Positions 25,204 to 33,662 of a stretch of DNA of 64,000 bases are shown here, in pieces. The stretch's first letter is position 1, and each line of letters begins with the position of its first letter. The stretch spans positions 1 through 64,000 of the forward strand of contig CASEBV010000005.1 of the NCBI GenBank assembly GCA_949286415.1, read 5' to 3'. Source of the DNA: an uncultured Bacteroidales bacterium. Lineage in GTDB: Bacteria > Bacteroidota > Bacteroidia > Bacteroidales > UBA932. The notes beneath the pieces were generated by a model. The model was not told the DNA's origin, searched no databases, and saw only the letters and a program-made list of their open reading frames with translations. The translations under genes and the position numbers were made by a program.

Positions 25204-25234
25204 CAAAGGTAGTGTTTTTCGTATTAATTGCAAA
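25204..25234 (-). promoter_or_regulatory. Promoter of rpmH
   Basis: On the minus strand TTTG (25231-25234), 19-nt spacer, TACCTTTG (25204-25211). It begins directly at the end of rsmG. Confidence 0.8.
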
Positions 25235-25960
25235 TTATTTTTCATTTCCTTCAATGAAAATGACGAGCTTCCCTTCAAAATATGGGTCGGGGATGGCTTC
25301 GCCTATTTTCCATACATGGATTGTCCCGGACGGCAGCCTGCTTTTTCCCATGGCGGCGGCAATTTCTTCGGAGATGTCCCCTCCTTTCAGGTAAAATATC
25401 CCGCGGCGGTATTTGCCTCTGGTCCATGGCATGAATCTGTCCAGAGAAGTTACGGCCCTTGACACTATCCAGTCAAATTGTCCGGGAAGAGCTTCGGCTC
25501 TTGCGTTTGCCGTCGTGACATTGTCAAGGCCGCATGCCCCGGCAATCTCAGAAGCGACCCTCACCTTTTTCCCGATTGAGTCGCAGAGCGTGAAATGTGC
25601 TGACGGGAACAGAATGGCGAGTGGGATCCCCGGAAATCCACCGCCTGTGCCGATGTCCAGGAAAGTTGCAGCCGGGCTTGCTGCGGATGTGATTCCAGAC
25701 TCTGTTCCGGGCTTCTCCGCCGGCAATGCTGAAATTGAGCAGTAGAGCCCTGGCATATTCCGTCTGATGTATTCCGCTATCGCGAGCGAATGCAGCACAT
25801 GGTGAAGGTAGAGGCTGTCTATGTCTTTGCGGGAGATTACATTTATCTTTGAATTCCATTCCCTGTAGAGAGGACCGAGCATTCTGAATTTCTTGAGCCG
25901 GCCCGTGTCTGTCTCCGGGAACAGCCGGAGTACTGTGTCTTCAAATTCCTGATATTCCAT
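25235..25960 (-). CDS. rsmG: 16S rRNA (guanine527-N7) methyltransferase
   Basis: A 241-residue SAM-dependent methyltransferase acting on G527 of 16S rRNA. The N-terminal part has WNSKINVISRKDIDSLYLHH. The SAM loop is FLDIGTGGGFPGIPLAILFP, and AVTSLDRFMPWTRGKYRRGI follows. An insert of about 25 residues before the SAM loop (SALPAEKPGTESGITSAASP) is longer than usual and low-complexity. It lies 53 bases downstream of the sigma factor gene. Confidence 0.94.
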   Translation of the reverse strand: MEYQEFEDTVLRLFPETDTGRLKKFRMLGPLYREWNSKINVISRKDIDSLYLHHVLHSLAIAEYIRRNMPGLYCSISALPAEKPGTESGITSAASPAATFLDIGTGGGFPGIPLAILFPSAHFTLCDSIGKKVRVASEIAGACGLDNVTTANARAEALPGQFDWIVSRAVTSLDRFMPWTRGKYRRGIFYLKGGDISEEIAAAMGKSRLPSGTIHVWKIGEAIPDPYFEGKLVIFIEGNEK

Positions 25961-26013
25961 GATTGTGCGGTTTTCAGGGCTGTGTCGGTCTGTTGCCGGA
26001 CTGCCCGGGTATT

Positions 26014-26613
26014 CTACTGAAGTTCGTCGGACATTTCCATCATCTTGAGAAGCTGTGCCTTTGCCCGGCGGATTTTTGTCTTGACCGTATTGATGGGGAG
26101 GTCCAGCTGTTCGGCGATTTCCTTGTAGCCGAAATGGTCTATGAGATTCATCCGGGCCACAATCCTGTAGTCGTCTTTCAACTTTTCAATGTTTGTCATC
26201 CATTTGTCGTACTCCTGCTGCTTGATGATGTCATCTTCGGGATTGTGCATGGCAGCAGCCATGTCATTGATTTCAGCCAATGTGTCGCTGATGGATGTGG
26301 TAGGAAGATTGTTCTTCTCCCTGTCCCGTTTGCTGATATGGTCCAAGGCTGTGTTGCGTGCAATCCTGTAGAGCCATGTGGAGAACTTGAATTCAGGATT
26401 GTATGAACTTATCTGGCTGAAAGCTTTCTGGAAACTTTCCAGTGCCACATCTTCCTTGTCTTCTGCCTGGGCGATGTATTTCGAGATGTGGTTTTTCACT
26501 CCGGCATTGTATCTTGTATAAAGTACGATGAATGCCGCCTGGTTCTGCTGGAGAGCCAGGTCCACGAGTTCTTTGTCTGACAAATCAGTGAGCTTCAAGC
26601 CAGTTCTTTCCAT
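26014..26613 (-). CDS. ECF-type RNA polymerase sigma factor
   Basis: A 199-residue sigma-70 family protein. Region 2 is ALQQNQAAFIVLYTRYNAGV ... DVALESFQKAFSQISSYNPE ... FKFSTWLYRIARNTALDHIS. A short acidic linker follows, then region 4 (DHFGYKEIAEQLDLPINTVK, TKIRRAKAQLLKMMEM). Its start lies inside the last 29 bases of polA, so the two are co-transcribed and probably coupled. No anti-sigma gene is adjacent, so how it is controlled is not visible. A slightly shorter start cannot be excluded. Confidence 0.92.
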   Translation of the reverse strand: MERTGLKLTDLSDKELVDLALQQNQAAFIVLYTRYNAGVKNHISKYIAQAEDKEDVALESFQKAFSQISSYNPEFKFSTWLYRIARNTALDHISKRDREKNNLPTTSISDTLAEINDMAAAMHNPEDDIIKQQEYDKWMTNIEKLKDDYRIVARMNLIDHFGYKEIAEQLDLPINTVKTKIRRAKAQLLKMMEMSDELQ

Positions 26614-29245
26614 AATTGCATTCTACGGTCAACGGTACGGATAATTTTACTACATTTTCCATTTCTTCGATGGCTATTTTCCTGAGCGTTTCCGCTTCTT
26701 CTGCCGGTGCGTCGAAAACAAGTTCGTCATGGACCTGGAGCACCATTTTGCTTTTGAGCCCCGCTTCGGCGATTTTCCTGCTGACATTTATCATGGCAAG
26801 CTTTATGATGTCGGCCGATGTGCCCTGGATAGGAGCATTGATGGCATTCCGTTCCGCCAGCGACCTGACGGTGGCATTTCTTGAATTGATGTCCGGAAGG
26901 TATCGCTTCCGGCCGAAGATTGTCTCTACATAGCCGTTTTCTCTTGCCGATGCAAGGACATCGGTAATATATGCGGATATGGACGGGAAACTTGCGAAAT
27001 AGTCATCTATTATTTTCTTTGCCTCAGCCCTCGGAATCATCAGCCTCTGGGCCAGTCCGAAGGAGGAGATCCCGTACATGATGCCGAAGTTGGCGGTCTT
27101 GGCTATTCTCCTTTGTTCGGGCGTCACATCACTGATTTCTTCCCCGAAGATTTTGGCGGCGGTAAGGGCATGGACATCCTGTCCGTCCCTGAATGCTTCG
27201 GTAAGATGTCTGTCCTGGCTCAGGTGCGCCATTATCCTCAGCTCAATCTGGGAATAGTCCGCCGAGACAATCACTCCGCCGGCAAAGCTTGACACAAAGG
27301 CCCTGCGGATTTCTTTCCCCCGTTCTGTGCGTATCGGTATGTTCTGCAGGTTCGGCTTTGACGAACTTAGCCTTCCTGTCGCCGTCAGCGCCTGGTTGAA
27401 AGTTGTGTGGAGCTTCCCCGTGACGGGTGAACTGAGGCTTGGAAATGGGGAGATGTAGGTGGACAGCAGTTTCTTGACCGCCCTGTATTCCAATATTTCG
27501 TTTATTATCGGATGCTTGTCTGCGAGTCCGCGGAGCGTATCCTCGTCGGTAGGGTAGCTGTAGCGGACACCCGTCTTTGCCTTTGTCTTCGGGTCGAGGG
27601 CAAGTTTCTCAAAGAGCAGGATGCCGACCTGCTTGGGGGATGAAATGTTCAGATCCGGATCTCCGGCCATGTCCCTTATTCTTTTTTCCCGTTCCCCGAG
27701 TTCATTTTCCAGGGATGAGGCATATTCGGCGAGCTGTGAAAAATCCATCTTGACTCCGGCCCGTTCCATCTCTGCAAGCACTTTGAGCAGGGGCTCCTCC
27801 ATCGTGTCGTATAGTATGCCGGCCGAATGTGCGTCCATGTCTTCTCGGATTTTTCCGGCGAGCAGCACGGCTGCTGCGGCTTCTGTCTTCTTCAGCCTGT
27901 CGCTTTCCTCTCCGCTGTCCTGCGGAAAGCCGAACAGCGAGCCTTGTCCCGAAGTCTCGCCTGTGTCGCCGATGTCTGTCCCGAGGTATCTTTTTGCGAG
28001 CATTGCGATGCTGTGGTTCTGTTCCGGGTTGATGAGATAATGCATCAGTTCAATGTCCAAATATTTGCCGTTGAGCTGTACCCCGGCATTGTACAGGACA
28101 TTGCTCTGGTATTTTAATCCGCAGCCGGCCTTTTCCACTGCAGGGTCCGAGAGCAGTCCGGCAAAATCTCTGCAGCTTCCCTCGGCGGCAATGCATTTCC
28201 CGTCCTTCACGGCACAGACAATGACTTTCCTGATGCCTGCAAAGATTGTGTCCCCGTCTGTTTCTGTCACGATGCCGCATCTGCCTTCATGCCCGGCTGC
28301 CCTGATTACTTCCCCGATATCCGAATCGGTGACTGCAAGGACATTTGTCCCGCTCTTTTTTTCTTCGGCCCCCGGAATATGTCCGATATATTTTCTCAAC
28401 GACTGGAATTCATATTTTTCAAAGAGATCCGCGATTTCCGGGTCATATTCCATGTCTACGGCCATGTCTGCGGCCGTTGTCTCAAGCGGGATGTCTGTTT
28501 TTATCGTGACAAGCGTGTGGCTCAGTTCAATATGGTCTCTTGCCGCTTCAAATGCCTCTCTCTGCCTGGGCGTGAGCTCATCAAGGTGGCGGTAGATGTT
28601 TTCGACCGTCCCGTATCTGGCTATGAGTTTTCCTGCTCCCACTTCTCCGACACCTTTCACTCCCGGCACATTGTCCGAAGCGTCTCCGCAGATTGTGAGC
28701 ATTTCAATCACTTGTTCCGGCGAGCTTATGCCATATTTGCCGCAGACTTCATTTTTTCCTATTATTTCTCTGTCGGTGCCTGACTTGCCGGGCTTATACT
28801 GGAGGATATGGTCGCTTATCAGCTGTCCATAATCTTTGTCCGGAGTCACCATGTAGACAGTAAAGCCGTCTTTTTCAGCGAGTTTCGCCATTGATCCGAT
28901 CACATCGTCGGCTTCATACCCCTTGACCATGAGAACCGGAATCTTCAGGGCCCTGCAGAGCCCGATGAGCGGCTCGAGTGCATCTATTACCAGCTGCGGA
29001 GTCGCTTCCCTCGTGCCTTTGTATTCCTTGTAGAGCTGATGCCTGAATGTCTTTCCGGGAGGGTCGAATGCCACGGCGATGTGGGTCGGCCTCTCTTTTT
29101 CAGTGAGTTCAAGGATGTATTTTGTGAATCCGAAGAGAATGGACATGTCTGCTCCCTTGGAATTGATCATAGGATGCCTCAGAAAGGCATAATACATCTT
29201 GAATATAAGGGCGTGTCCGTCTATCAGAAAGAGTTTTTTCTCCAT
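26585..29245 (-). CDS. polA: DNA polymerase I
   Basis: An 886-residue enzyme for Okazaki fragment processing and repair. The ATG at 29245 (MEKKLFLIDGHALIFKMYYA) gives the normal N-terminus; the frame extends upstream through the ABC gene but is not coding there. The 5' nuclease domain has GYEADDVIGSMA, TPDKDYGQLI and GDASDNVPGVKGVGEVGAGK. The polymerase domain has motif A (SADYSQIELRIMAHLS), motif B (RRIAKTANFGIMYGIS) and motif C (LQVHDELVFD). The middle exonuclease domain is degenerate: CGIVTETDGD replaces the DxE box near 325, and GLKYQSNVL replaces the NxxxD box near 375. Proofreading is therefore probably lost. Confidence 0.96.
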   Translation of the reverse strand: MEKKLFLIDGHALIFKMYYAFLRHPMINSKGADMSILFGFTKYILELTEKERPTHIAVAFDPPGKTFRHQLYKEYKGTREATPQLVIDALEPLIGLCRALKIPVLMVKGYEADDVIGSMAKLAEKDGFTVYMVTPDKDYGQLISDHILQYKPGKSGTDREIIGKNEVCGKYGISSPEQVIEMLTICGDASDNVPGVKGVGEVGAGKLIARYGTVENIYRHLDELTPRQREAFEAARDHIELSHTLVTIKTDIPLETTAADMAVDMEYDPEIADLFEKYEFQSLRKYIGHIPGAEEKKSGTNVLAVTDSDIGEVIRAAGHEGRCGIVTETDGDTIFAGIRKVIVCAVKDGKCIAAEGSCRDFAGLLSDPAVEKAGCGLKYQSNVLYNAGVQLNGKYLDIELMHYLINPEQNHSIAMLAKRYLGTDIGDTGETSGQGSLFGFPQDSGEESDRLKKTEAAAAVLLAGKIREDMDAHSAGILYDTMEEPLLKVLAEMERAGVKMDFSQLAEYASSLENELGEREKRIRDMAGDPDLNISSPKQVGILLFEKLALDPKTKAKTGVRYSYPTDEDTLRGLADKHPIINEILEYRAVKKLLSTYISPFPSLSSPVTGKLHTTFNQALTATGRLSSSKPNLQNIPIRTERGKEIRRAFVSSFAGGVIVSADYSQIELRIMAHLSQDRHLTEAFRDGQDVHALTAAKIFGEEISDVTPEQRRIAKTANFGIMYGISSFGLAQRLMIPRAEAKKIIDDYFASFPSISAYITDVLASARENGYVETIFGRKRYLPDINSRNATVRSLAERNAINAPIQGTSADIIKLAMINVSRKIAEAGLKSKMVLQVHDELVFDAPAEEAETLRKIAIEEMENVVKLSVPLTVECNYGKNWLEAH

Positions 29246-29267
29246 GTCGGCTGCTGTTGAAAGGGCA

Positions 29268-30041
29268 TTATCTTTCAAAGATAATACTTTTATTCCGGAA
29301 AATTGAGGAAATGACCTTGTTTTTTTCTTCCCGGTTTGTGCCGCTGCATCGGAAGTTGCCGTCGGAGCCGATTGCGAATACTCTGCTGCATACGGCTGCG
29401 GAGTCCTGCAGGTCATGTGAGGAGAAAATAAATGCCGTGCCTCTCTTTGCTGCGGTCTCTTTAAGGGCCGCCAGCACGGAAATCCGGTTTTCCGCATCAA
29501 GGTATGCGGTGGGCTCGTCAAGGAGTACGATATCCGCTCTTCTTGCAAGAGCTGCGGCAATGCATCCTTTCTGAAATTCTCCGTCGCTGAGACTGCATAT
29601 TTCCCTGTCTGCCAGTGCTGATATTCCGAGTGTTTCTGTAGCTTCCCCAACGGCTTTTTCCATCTCCGGGGAAAGTTTTCCTGCCCAGTTGCTCGCCCTG
29701 TAGCAGCCTGTCCTGATGAAATCAGCAAGTGAGAATCCATGTACTTTCGGGATTCCGGAAGGTATCATCGGGATGTCACTGCATCTGCATGAGATTTCTC
29801 CCGCAAGAGGGGGCACGATGCCGGCAATGGTCTTGAGCAGGGTGCTTTTCCCGCTGCCGTTCGCTCCGCACAGAAAGATGCACTCGCCCCTGTGGATTTC
29901 AAAGTTTGCCGGAGAAAAGAGCGGCCTGCCCATGTAACCGACGGAAATGTCCCGGCAGCCGAGAAGAGGGGCGCCTGCCCCTGCCTTTGCAGTGCCGGAA
30001 TGCGTCGGATTGCCTGACTGTTTCTGTATGGATTCTGTCAT
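29268..30041 (-). CDS. FecE/BtuD-type ABC transporter ATPase
   Basis: A 257-residue ATP-binding subunit of an iron-chelate or cobalamin importer. Walker A is GANGSGKST, the signature is LSDGEFQKG, Walker B is DIVLLDEPTAYLD, and the H-loop is SSHD. The signature motif departs from LSGGQ (Asp for Gly), as often in this subfamily. It lies 39 bases after its permease gene and 22 bases before polA. No binding protein or TonB receptor gene is nearby, so the substrate is unknown. Confidence 0.9.
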   Translation of the reverse strand: MTESIQKQSGNPTHSGTAKAGAGAPLLGCRDISVGYMGRPLFSPANFEIHRGECIFLCGANGSGKSTLLKTIAGIVPPLAGEISCRCSDIPMIPSGIPKVHGFSLADFIRTGCYRASNWAGKLSPEMEKAVGEATETLGISALADREICSLSDGEFQKGCIAAALARRADIVLLDEPTAYLDAENRISVLAALKETAAKRGTAFIFSSHDLQDSAAVCSRVFAIGSDGNFRCSGTNREEKNKVISSIFRNKSIIFER

Positions 30042-30080
30042 AAAACTCTTTTTGTCAACCGGACATTTTCTTTCTTGATA

Positions 30081-31106
30081 TCAGTCTTTCCCGGAAAGCA
30101 GCAATGCCAGGACAAACGGGATGCCCATCAGTGCCATCATGCTCCCTGCCGGGACCGGTATCCGGCACAACTGGCAAATCATGTCTGCGCTCACTCCGAA
30201 GATGCCTCCTGTTGCCATGCTCACCGGCAGTACCGTCAGATGCCTTGCAGTGCCTGAAAGTTTCCTTGCAATGTGCGGGGCGACAATCCCGACGAATCCG
30301 ACCGGCCCGCAGAATGCGGTGACGGCTCCGGTCATTACGGATGCCGAAAGCAGGGCGGCTGTCCTTGTCTTCTGCGGGCTGGCGCCGGAAAGTACAGCAA
30401 ATTCGTCCCCGAAGAGCATGATGTCAAGCCCTTTTGCATTTGCAAGGGCAATTGTGACCCCGATGACAAGGGCGGCAGACATGATTATGACCCCGCCCAT
30501 GTCGTTTCCCGTAAATGTTCCCGCAGACCAGCTGTAATACATCTTGAGACTCTCCGCACCCGCCCCGTATTGCATGACGGAAATTATTGCGCTGATTATA
30601 AATCCTGTCATTACTCCGCATATAAGAAGTGATGAGGGCCTTTTCATCCTGTGTGATGCGGCAAGGATGAGGGCTGCGGTGGCTGCTGCTCCGGCTGCTG
30701 CAGCCGCTGCCAATGACAGGCCTGCCGATGATTCTGTCATTGCGGCCGGCAGGGCAAGTACAGTGATTGCCGCTCCAAGGCCGGCGCCTGAACTTACTCC
30801 CATTATGTGCGGGTCTGCCAGCCGGTTGCGGAATATTCCCTGCATCTGTGTGCCGGAAAGGGCAAGTGCCGCTCCGGCGGTCAGGGCTGTCAGGACTCTT
30901 GGAATCCGGATGCGGACCAGTATTTCATGGACATCTGTTCCTGCACTGTTGCCGGAAAGGAAGGCCAGTATGTCACCGGGGGACAGACGGAGTTCTCCGC
31001 AGAACAGGTCGGCTATTGTCAGGGCGGCAAGCAATGCTGCAATGCACCATGCCTTTGCCCTGAAGCCGGCCCGTCTTCCCGGGTATGTTCCGTGAGTGTG
31101 TGTCAT
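30081..31106 (-). CDS. FecCD-family ABC permease
   Basis: A 341-residue inner-membrane protein with about ten hydrophobic segments. Family hallmarks are visible: RIPRVLTALTAGAALALSGT, QMQGIFRNRLADPHIMGVSS, GAGLGAA, and GPVGFVGIVAPHIARKLSGT near the C-terminus, the ATPase coupling loop. It transports siderophores, haem or cobalamin together with the adjacent ATPase. It is the first gene of the minus-strand run that continues to the ATPase and polA, and is divergent from the two-component genes. Confidence 0.93.
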   Translation of the reverse strand: MTHTHGTYPGRRAGFRAKAWCIAALLAALTIADLFCGELRLSPGDILAFLSGNSAGTDVHEILVRIRIPRVLTALTAGAALALSGTQMQGIFRNRLADPHIMGVSSGAGLGAAITVLALPAAMTESSAGLSLAAAAAAGAAATAALILAASHRMKRPSSLLICGVMTGFIISAIISVMQYGAGAESLKMYYSWSAGTFTGNDMGGVIIMSAALVIGVTIALANAKGLDIMLFGDEFAVLSGASPQKTRTAALLSASVMTGAVTAFCGPVGFVGIVAPHIARKLSGTARHLTVLPVSMATGGIFGVSADMICQLCRIPVPAGSMMALMGIPFVLALLLSGKD

Positions 31107-31199
31107 GTCGTTGCCTCAAGCGGTCCGCATTTCGGATGAGGCTGCAAATTTAGCATGATTGCAGGAATATCTCTTAAAGTAATTGATTATATTTGTTCC

Positions 31200-31871
31200 A
31201 TGAAGATACTTATTGTAGAAGACGAGATTTCCCTTCAGGAAATTATGGCCCTTGCCCTCAGAAAGGAAGGCTATGTAGCTGAGACCGCCTGCGACTATGA
31301 CACCGCTGTCGAGAAACTTTCAGTATACAGTTACGACTGCGTGCTGCTTGACATAATGCTGCCCGGCGGGAGCGGCTTCGACATACTCGAATACATCAGG
31401 AAGGAAAACAAGAAAGTGAATGTGATCATAATATCCGCAAAGGATTCCATAGATGACAAAGTCCGCGGTCTGGAACTCGGGGCGGATGACTATCTGGCAA
31501 AGCCGTTCCACATTGCCGAACTGGTCGCCCGCATAAGGAGTGTGGCGCGCCGAAGCAGCAATGACGGAGACTTTGCCTACAGGATAGGGAATGTGGTCCT
31601 TGAGCCTGACACCAACAGAGTCATGGTGGACGGGAAGGATGTGCCTCTTCTTAAGAAGGAATTTGACATCCTCGCATACCTCATGAAAAGAAGGGGACAT
31701 CTTATTGACAAGGCAGTCCTTGCCGAGGCCGTATGGGGAGACCATGTGGACCAGGCGGACAATTTCCAGTTCGTCTATGCCCAGATGAAGAACCTGCGGC
31801 GCAAGCTCGCGGAGGCAGGGGCGGACATTGAGATAAAGTCAGTGTACGGCTTCGGCTACAAATTGCCATAG
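31200..31871 (+). CDS. OmpR-family response regulator
   Basis: A 223-residue regulator. The ATG at 31200 starts the receiver domain exactly (MKILIVEDEISLQEIMALAL). The phosphorylated Asp is in YDCVLLDIMLPGGSGFDILE, the Thr/Ser switch in IIISAKDSIDDKVRG, and Lys in YLAKPFHIAELVARIR. The C-terminal winged helix shows LLKKEFDILAYLMKRRGHLI and SVYGFGYKLP. A TATATTTG element ends 4 bases before the ATG, suggesting a leaderless message. The kinase gene follows after 4 bases. Confidence 0.94.
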   Translation: MKILIVEDEISLQEIMALALRKEGYVAETACDYDTAVEKLSVYSYDCVLLDIMLPGGSGFDILEYIRKENKKVNVIIISAKDSIDDKVRGLELGADDYLAKPFHIAELVARIRSVARRSSNDGDFAYRIGNVVLEPDTNRVMVDGKDVPLLKKEFDILAYLMKRRGHLIDKAVLAEAVWGDHVDQADNFQFVYAQMKNLRRKLAEAGADIEIKSVYGFGYKLP

Positions 31872-31875
31872 ACGC

Positions 31876-33147
31876 ATGAAACTCATCTATAAGATTGCCC
31901 TCAGCCTCTCTGCGGTACTTTTGGTCTTCGTTGCATTGTGGGGTGTCATTTTCTTCAATGTGATGACCTCTGAAATCAATGACGAGACAGACGACATGCT
32001 TGAGGAATATTCCCGGGACATCATCATGAGATGGCTCTCGGGTGAGCGTCTGCTTTCCACTGACAACGGTACCAACAATACATATTATATAAAGAGGATT
32101 ACTGCAGGGTACGGGGAGGAAAGCGAATGGATAAATTACGAGGATTCGGACATTTACATCGCAAATGAGAGTGAACATGAGCCGGCGAGAATCCGACGGC
32201 AGATATTCATGGATGCGGACGGTTCGCATTATGAACTGACAGTGGCTGTCCCGACATTCGAAAGGGAGGACCTGCGCAGGTCAATACTATGGAGCATATG
32301 CGTGCTGTATCTGGTATTGCTTGTGGCCCTGGTCGCCATAACCATGGCTATTGTCATAGTCAACATGCGTCCGTTCAATGCCCTGCTCAGATGGTTCGAT
32401 TCCTATAGGCCCGGCAGGGAGAATCCTCCGGTGCCTGCGGATACTGATGTGATTGAATTCAGGAAGCTTGCCGATGCCGCGGAGAGCGCGACGGCCCGCT
32501 TTGAACGTCAGTACCGGCTTCAGAACCAGTTTATAGGCAATGCGTCGCATGAACTCCAGACTCCTCTTGCCGTGTGCAGCGCAAGGATAGAAATGCTTCT
32601 TGACTCTCCGGATCTGACGCAGTCTCAGGCAGAAGAACTTGTGAAGATGCAGAGCGCGGTCAACAATCTCATAAGGCTCAACAAGACATTGCTGATGATG
32701 TCCAGGATTGAAAACGGTCAGTTTCTGGCAACTGAGGAAGTCGATGTCGGCACGCTCCTGAGGGAAGATGCGGAGATGTTCGGAGAGATTTATGCGGACA
32801 AATGCATGAAGATGGAAATAATCGAAGAAGGGATGTGCATATGGACGATGAATCCCGAACTGGCTTCTGTGCTTTCCCGCAATCTGCTCAAGAACGCATT
32901 CCTCCACAGTCCGTCCCGTACGACAATAACAGTCAGGTACGGAAAAGACAGTTTCACGGTCTCAAACGATGGAGAGAAGAGCCTTGATGCCGGGCGTGTC
33001 TTTACACGCTTCTATCAGGAAAATCCGGGACAGAAGGGTTCTACGGGGCTGGGATTGTCTCTTGTGAAGGCAATCTGCGATGATTCGGCGCTGACTGTGG
33101 TTTATTTTTATGACGGAAGGCATAATTTCAAAATAACTGTAAATTAA
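31876..33147 (+). CDS. Sensor histidine kinase
   Basis: A 423-residue inner-membrane kinase partnered with the preceding regulator. A first membrane helix (KIALSLSAVLLVFVALWGVI) and a second (ICVLYLVLLVALVAITMAIV, about 140-160) bracket a periplasmic domain of about 110 residues. The phosphorylated His lies in QFIGNASHELQTPLAV. The ATPase domain has an N box (LSRNLLKNAFLHS) and a G2 box (GSTGLGLSLVKAI); the G1 motif is reduced. The PepSY-like gene follows after 8 bases. Confidence 0.93.
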   Translation: MKLIYKIALSLSAVLLVFVALWGVIFFNVMTSEINDETDDMLEEYSRDIIMRWLSGERLLSTDNGTNNTYYIKRITAGYGEESEWINYEDSDIYIANESEHEPARIRRQIFMDADGSHYELTVAVPTFEREDLRRSILWSICVLYLVLLVALVAITMAIVIVNMRPFNALLRWFDSYRPGRENPPVPADTDVIEFRKLADAAESATARFERQYRLQNQFIGNASHELQTPLAVCSARIEMLLDSPDLTQSQAEELVKMQSAVNNLIRLNKTLLMMSRIENGQFLATEEVDVGTLLREDAEMFGEIYADKCMKMEIIEEGMCIWTMNPELASVLSRNLLKNAFLHSPSRTTITVRYGKDSFTVSNDGEKSLDAGRVFTRFYQENPGQKGSTGLGLSLVKAICDDSALTVVYFYDGRHNFKITVN

Positions 33148-33155
33148 ATCGGAAT

Positions 33156-33602
33156 ATGTCAGGATTCAGAAGAATATGCCTGAGCGCGGCTGTGTTTGTC
33201 CTCTCGGCCTGTGTGGCGATGGCTGACAAAGACAAAGGCATAAGTTTCAGCCGTTTGCCGGAGCCGGCAAAAGAGTTTCTGTATGACAATTTCCCGGACG
33301 GGCAGGTGTCATATGTGAAGCAGGAAGACGGTTTTCCGGAATTGACATATGAAGTGATGCTTGTCAACGGTCTGCTCGTGGAATTTGACAGAAACGGGCA
33401 TTGGACGAAAGTTGAGTTTAGGTATGGCGTGCTGCCGCAGTCTCTGGTCCCGGATGAAATCAGAAAATACGCGGACCGGCACTGGCCGGACAGTCAGTAC
33501 AGGAGAATAGTCCGGGACAAAAAACATTATATGCTCAAGTTCAAGTCCGGACTGGAACTTAAATTCGACAGGCATTTCAATTTCATCGGGGCTGATGAAT
33601 GA
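33156..33602 (+). CDS. PepSY-like periplasmic protein
   Basis: A 148-residue protein with a signal peptide (ICLSAAVFVLSACVAMA, cut after about residue 23). Two repeats of a PepSY-like unit follow: LPEPAKEFLYDNFPDGQVSY ... VEFDRNGHWTKVEF, and VPDEIRKYADRHWPDSQYRR ... LKFDRHFNFIGADE. This is the PepSY_like (DUF2874) type common in Bacteroidota. It is the third gene of the two-component operon and may sense or buffer the signal; that is inference from linkage. Confidence 0.85.
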   Translation: MSGFRRICLSAAVFVLSACVAMADKDKGISFSRLPEPAKEFLYDNFPDGQVSYVKQEDGFPELTYEVMLVNGLLVEFDRNGHWTKVEFRYGVLPQSLVPDEIRKYADRHWPDSQYRRIVRDKKHYMLKFKSGLELKFDRHFNFIGADE

Positions 33603-33662
33603 AGGGGCCATACAGACATTGGCATGAATTATTTTTGCTAACCATAATATATTGTTGAACAG

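Noticed and set aside
29246..29740. Longer polA N-terminus
   Set aside because: The extension overlaps the ABC ATPase gene and has no PolA-like sequence; the MEKKLFLIDG start is standard.
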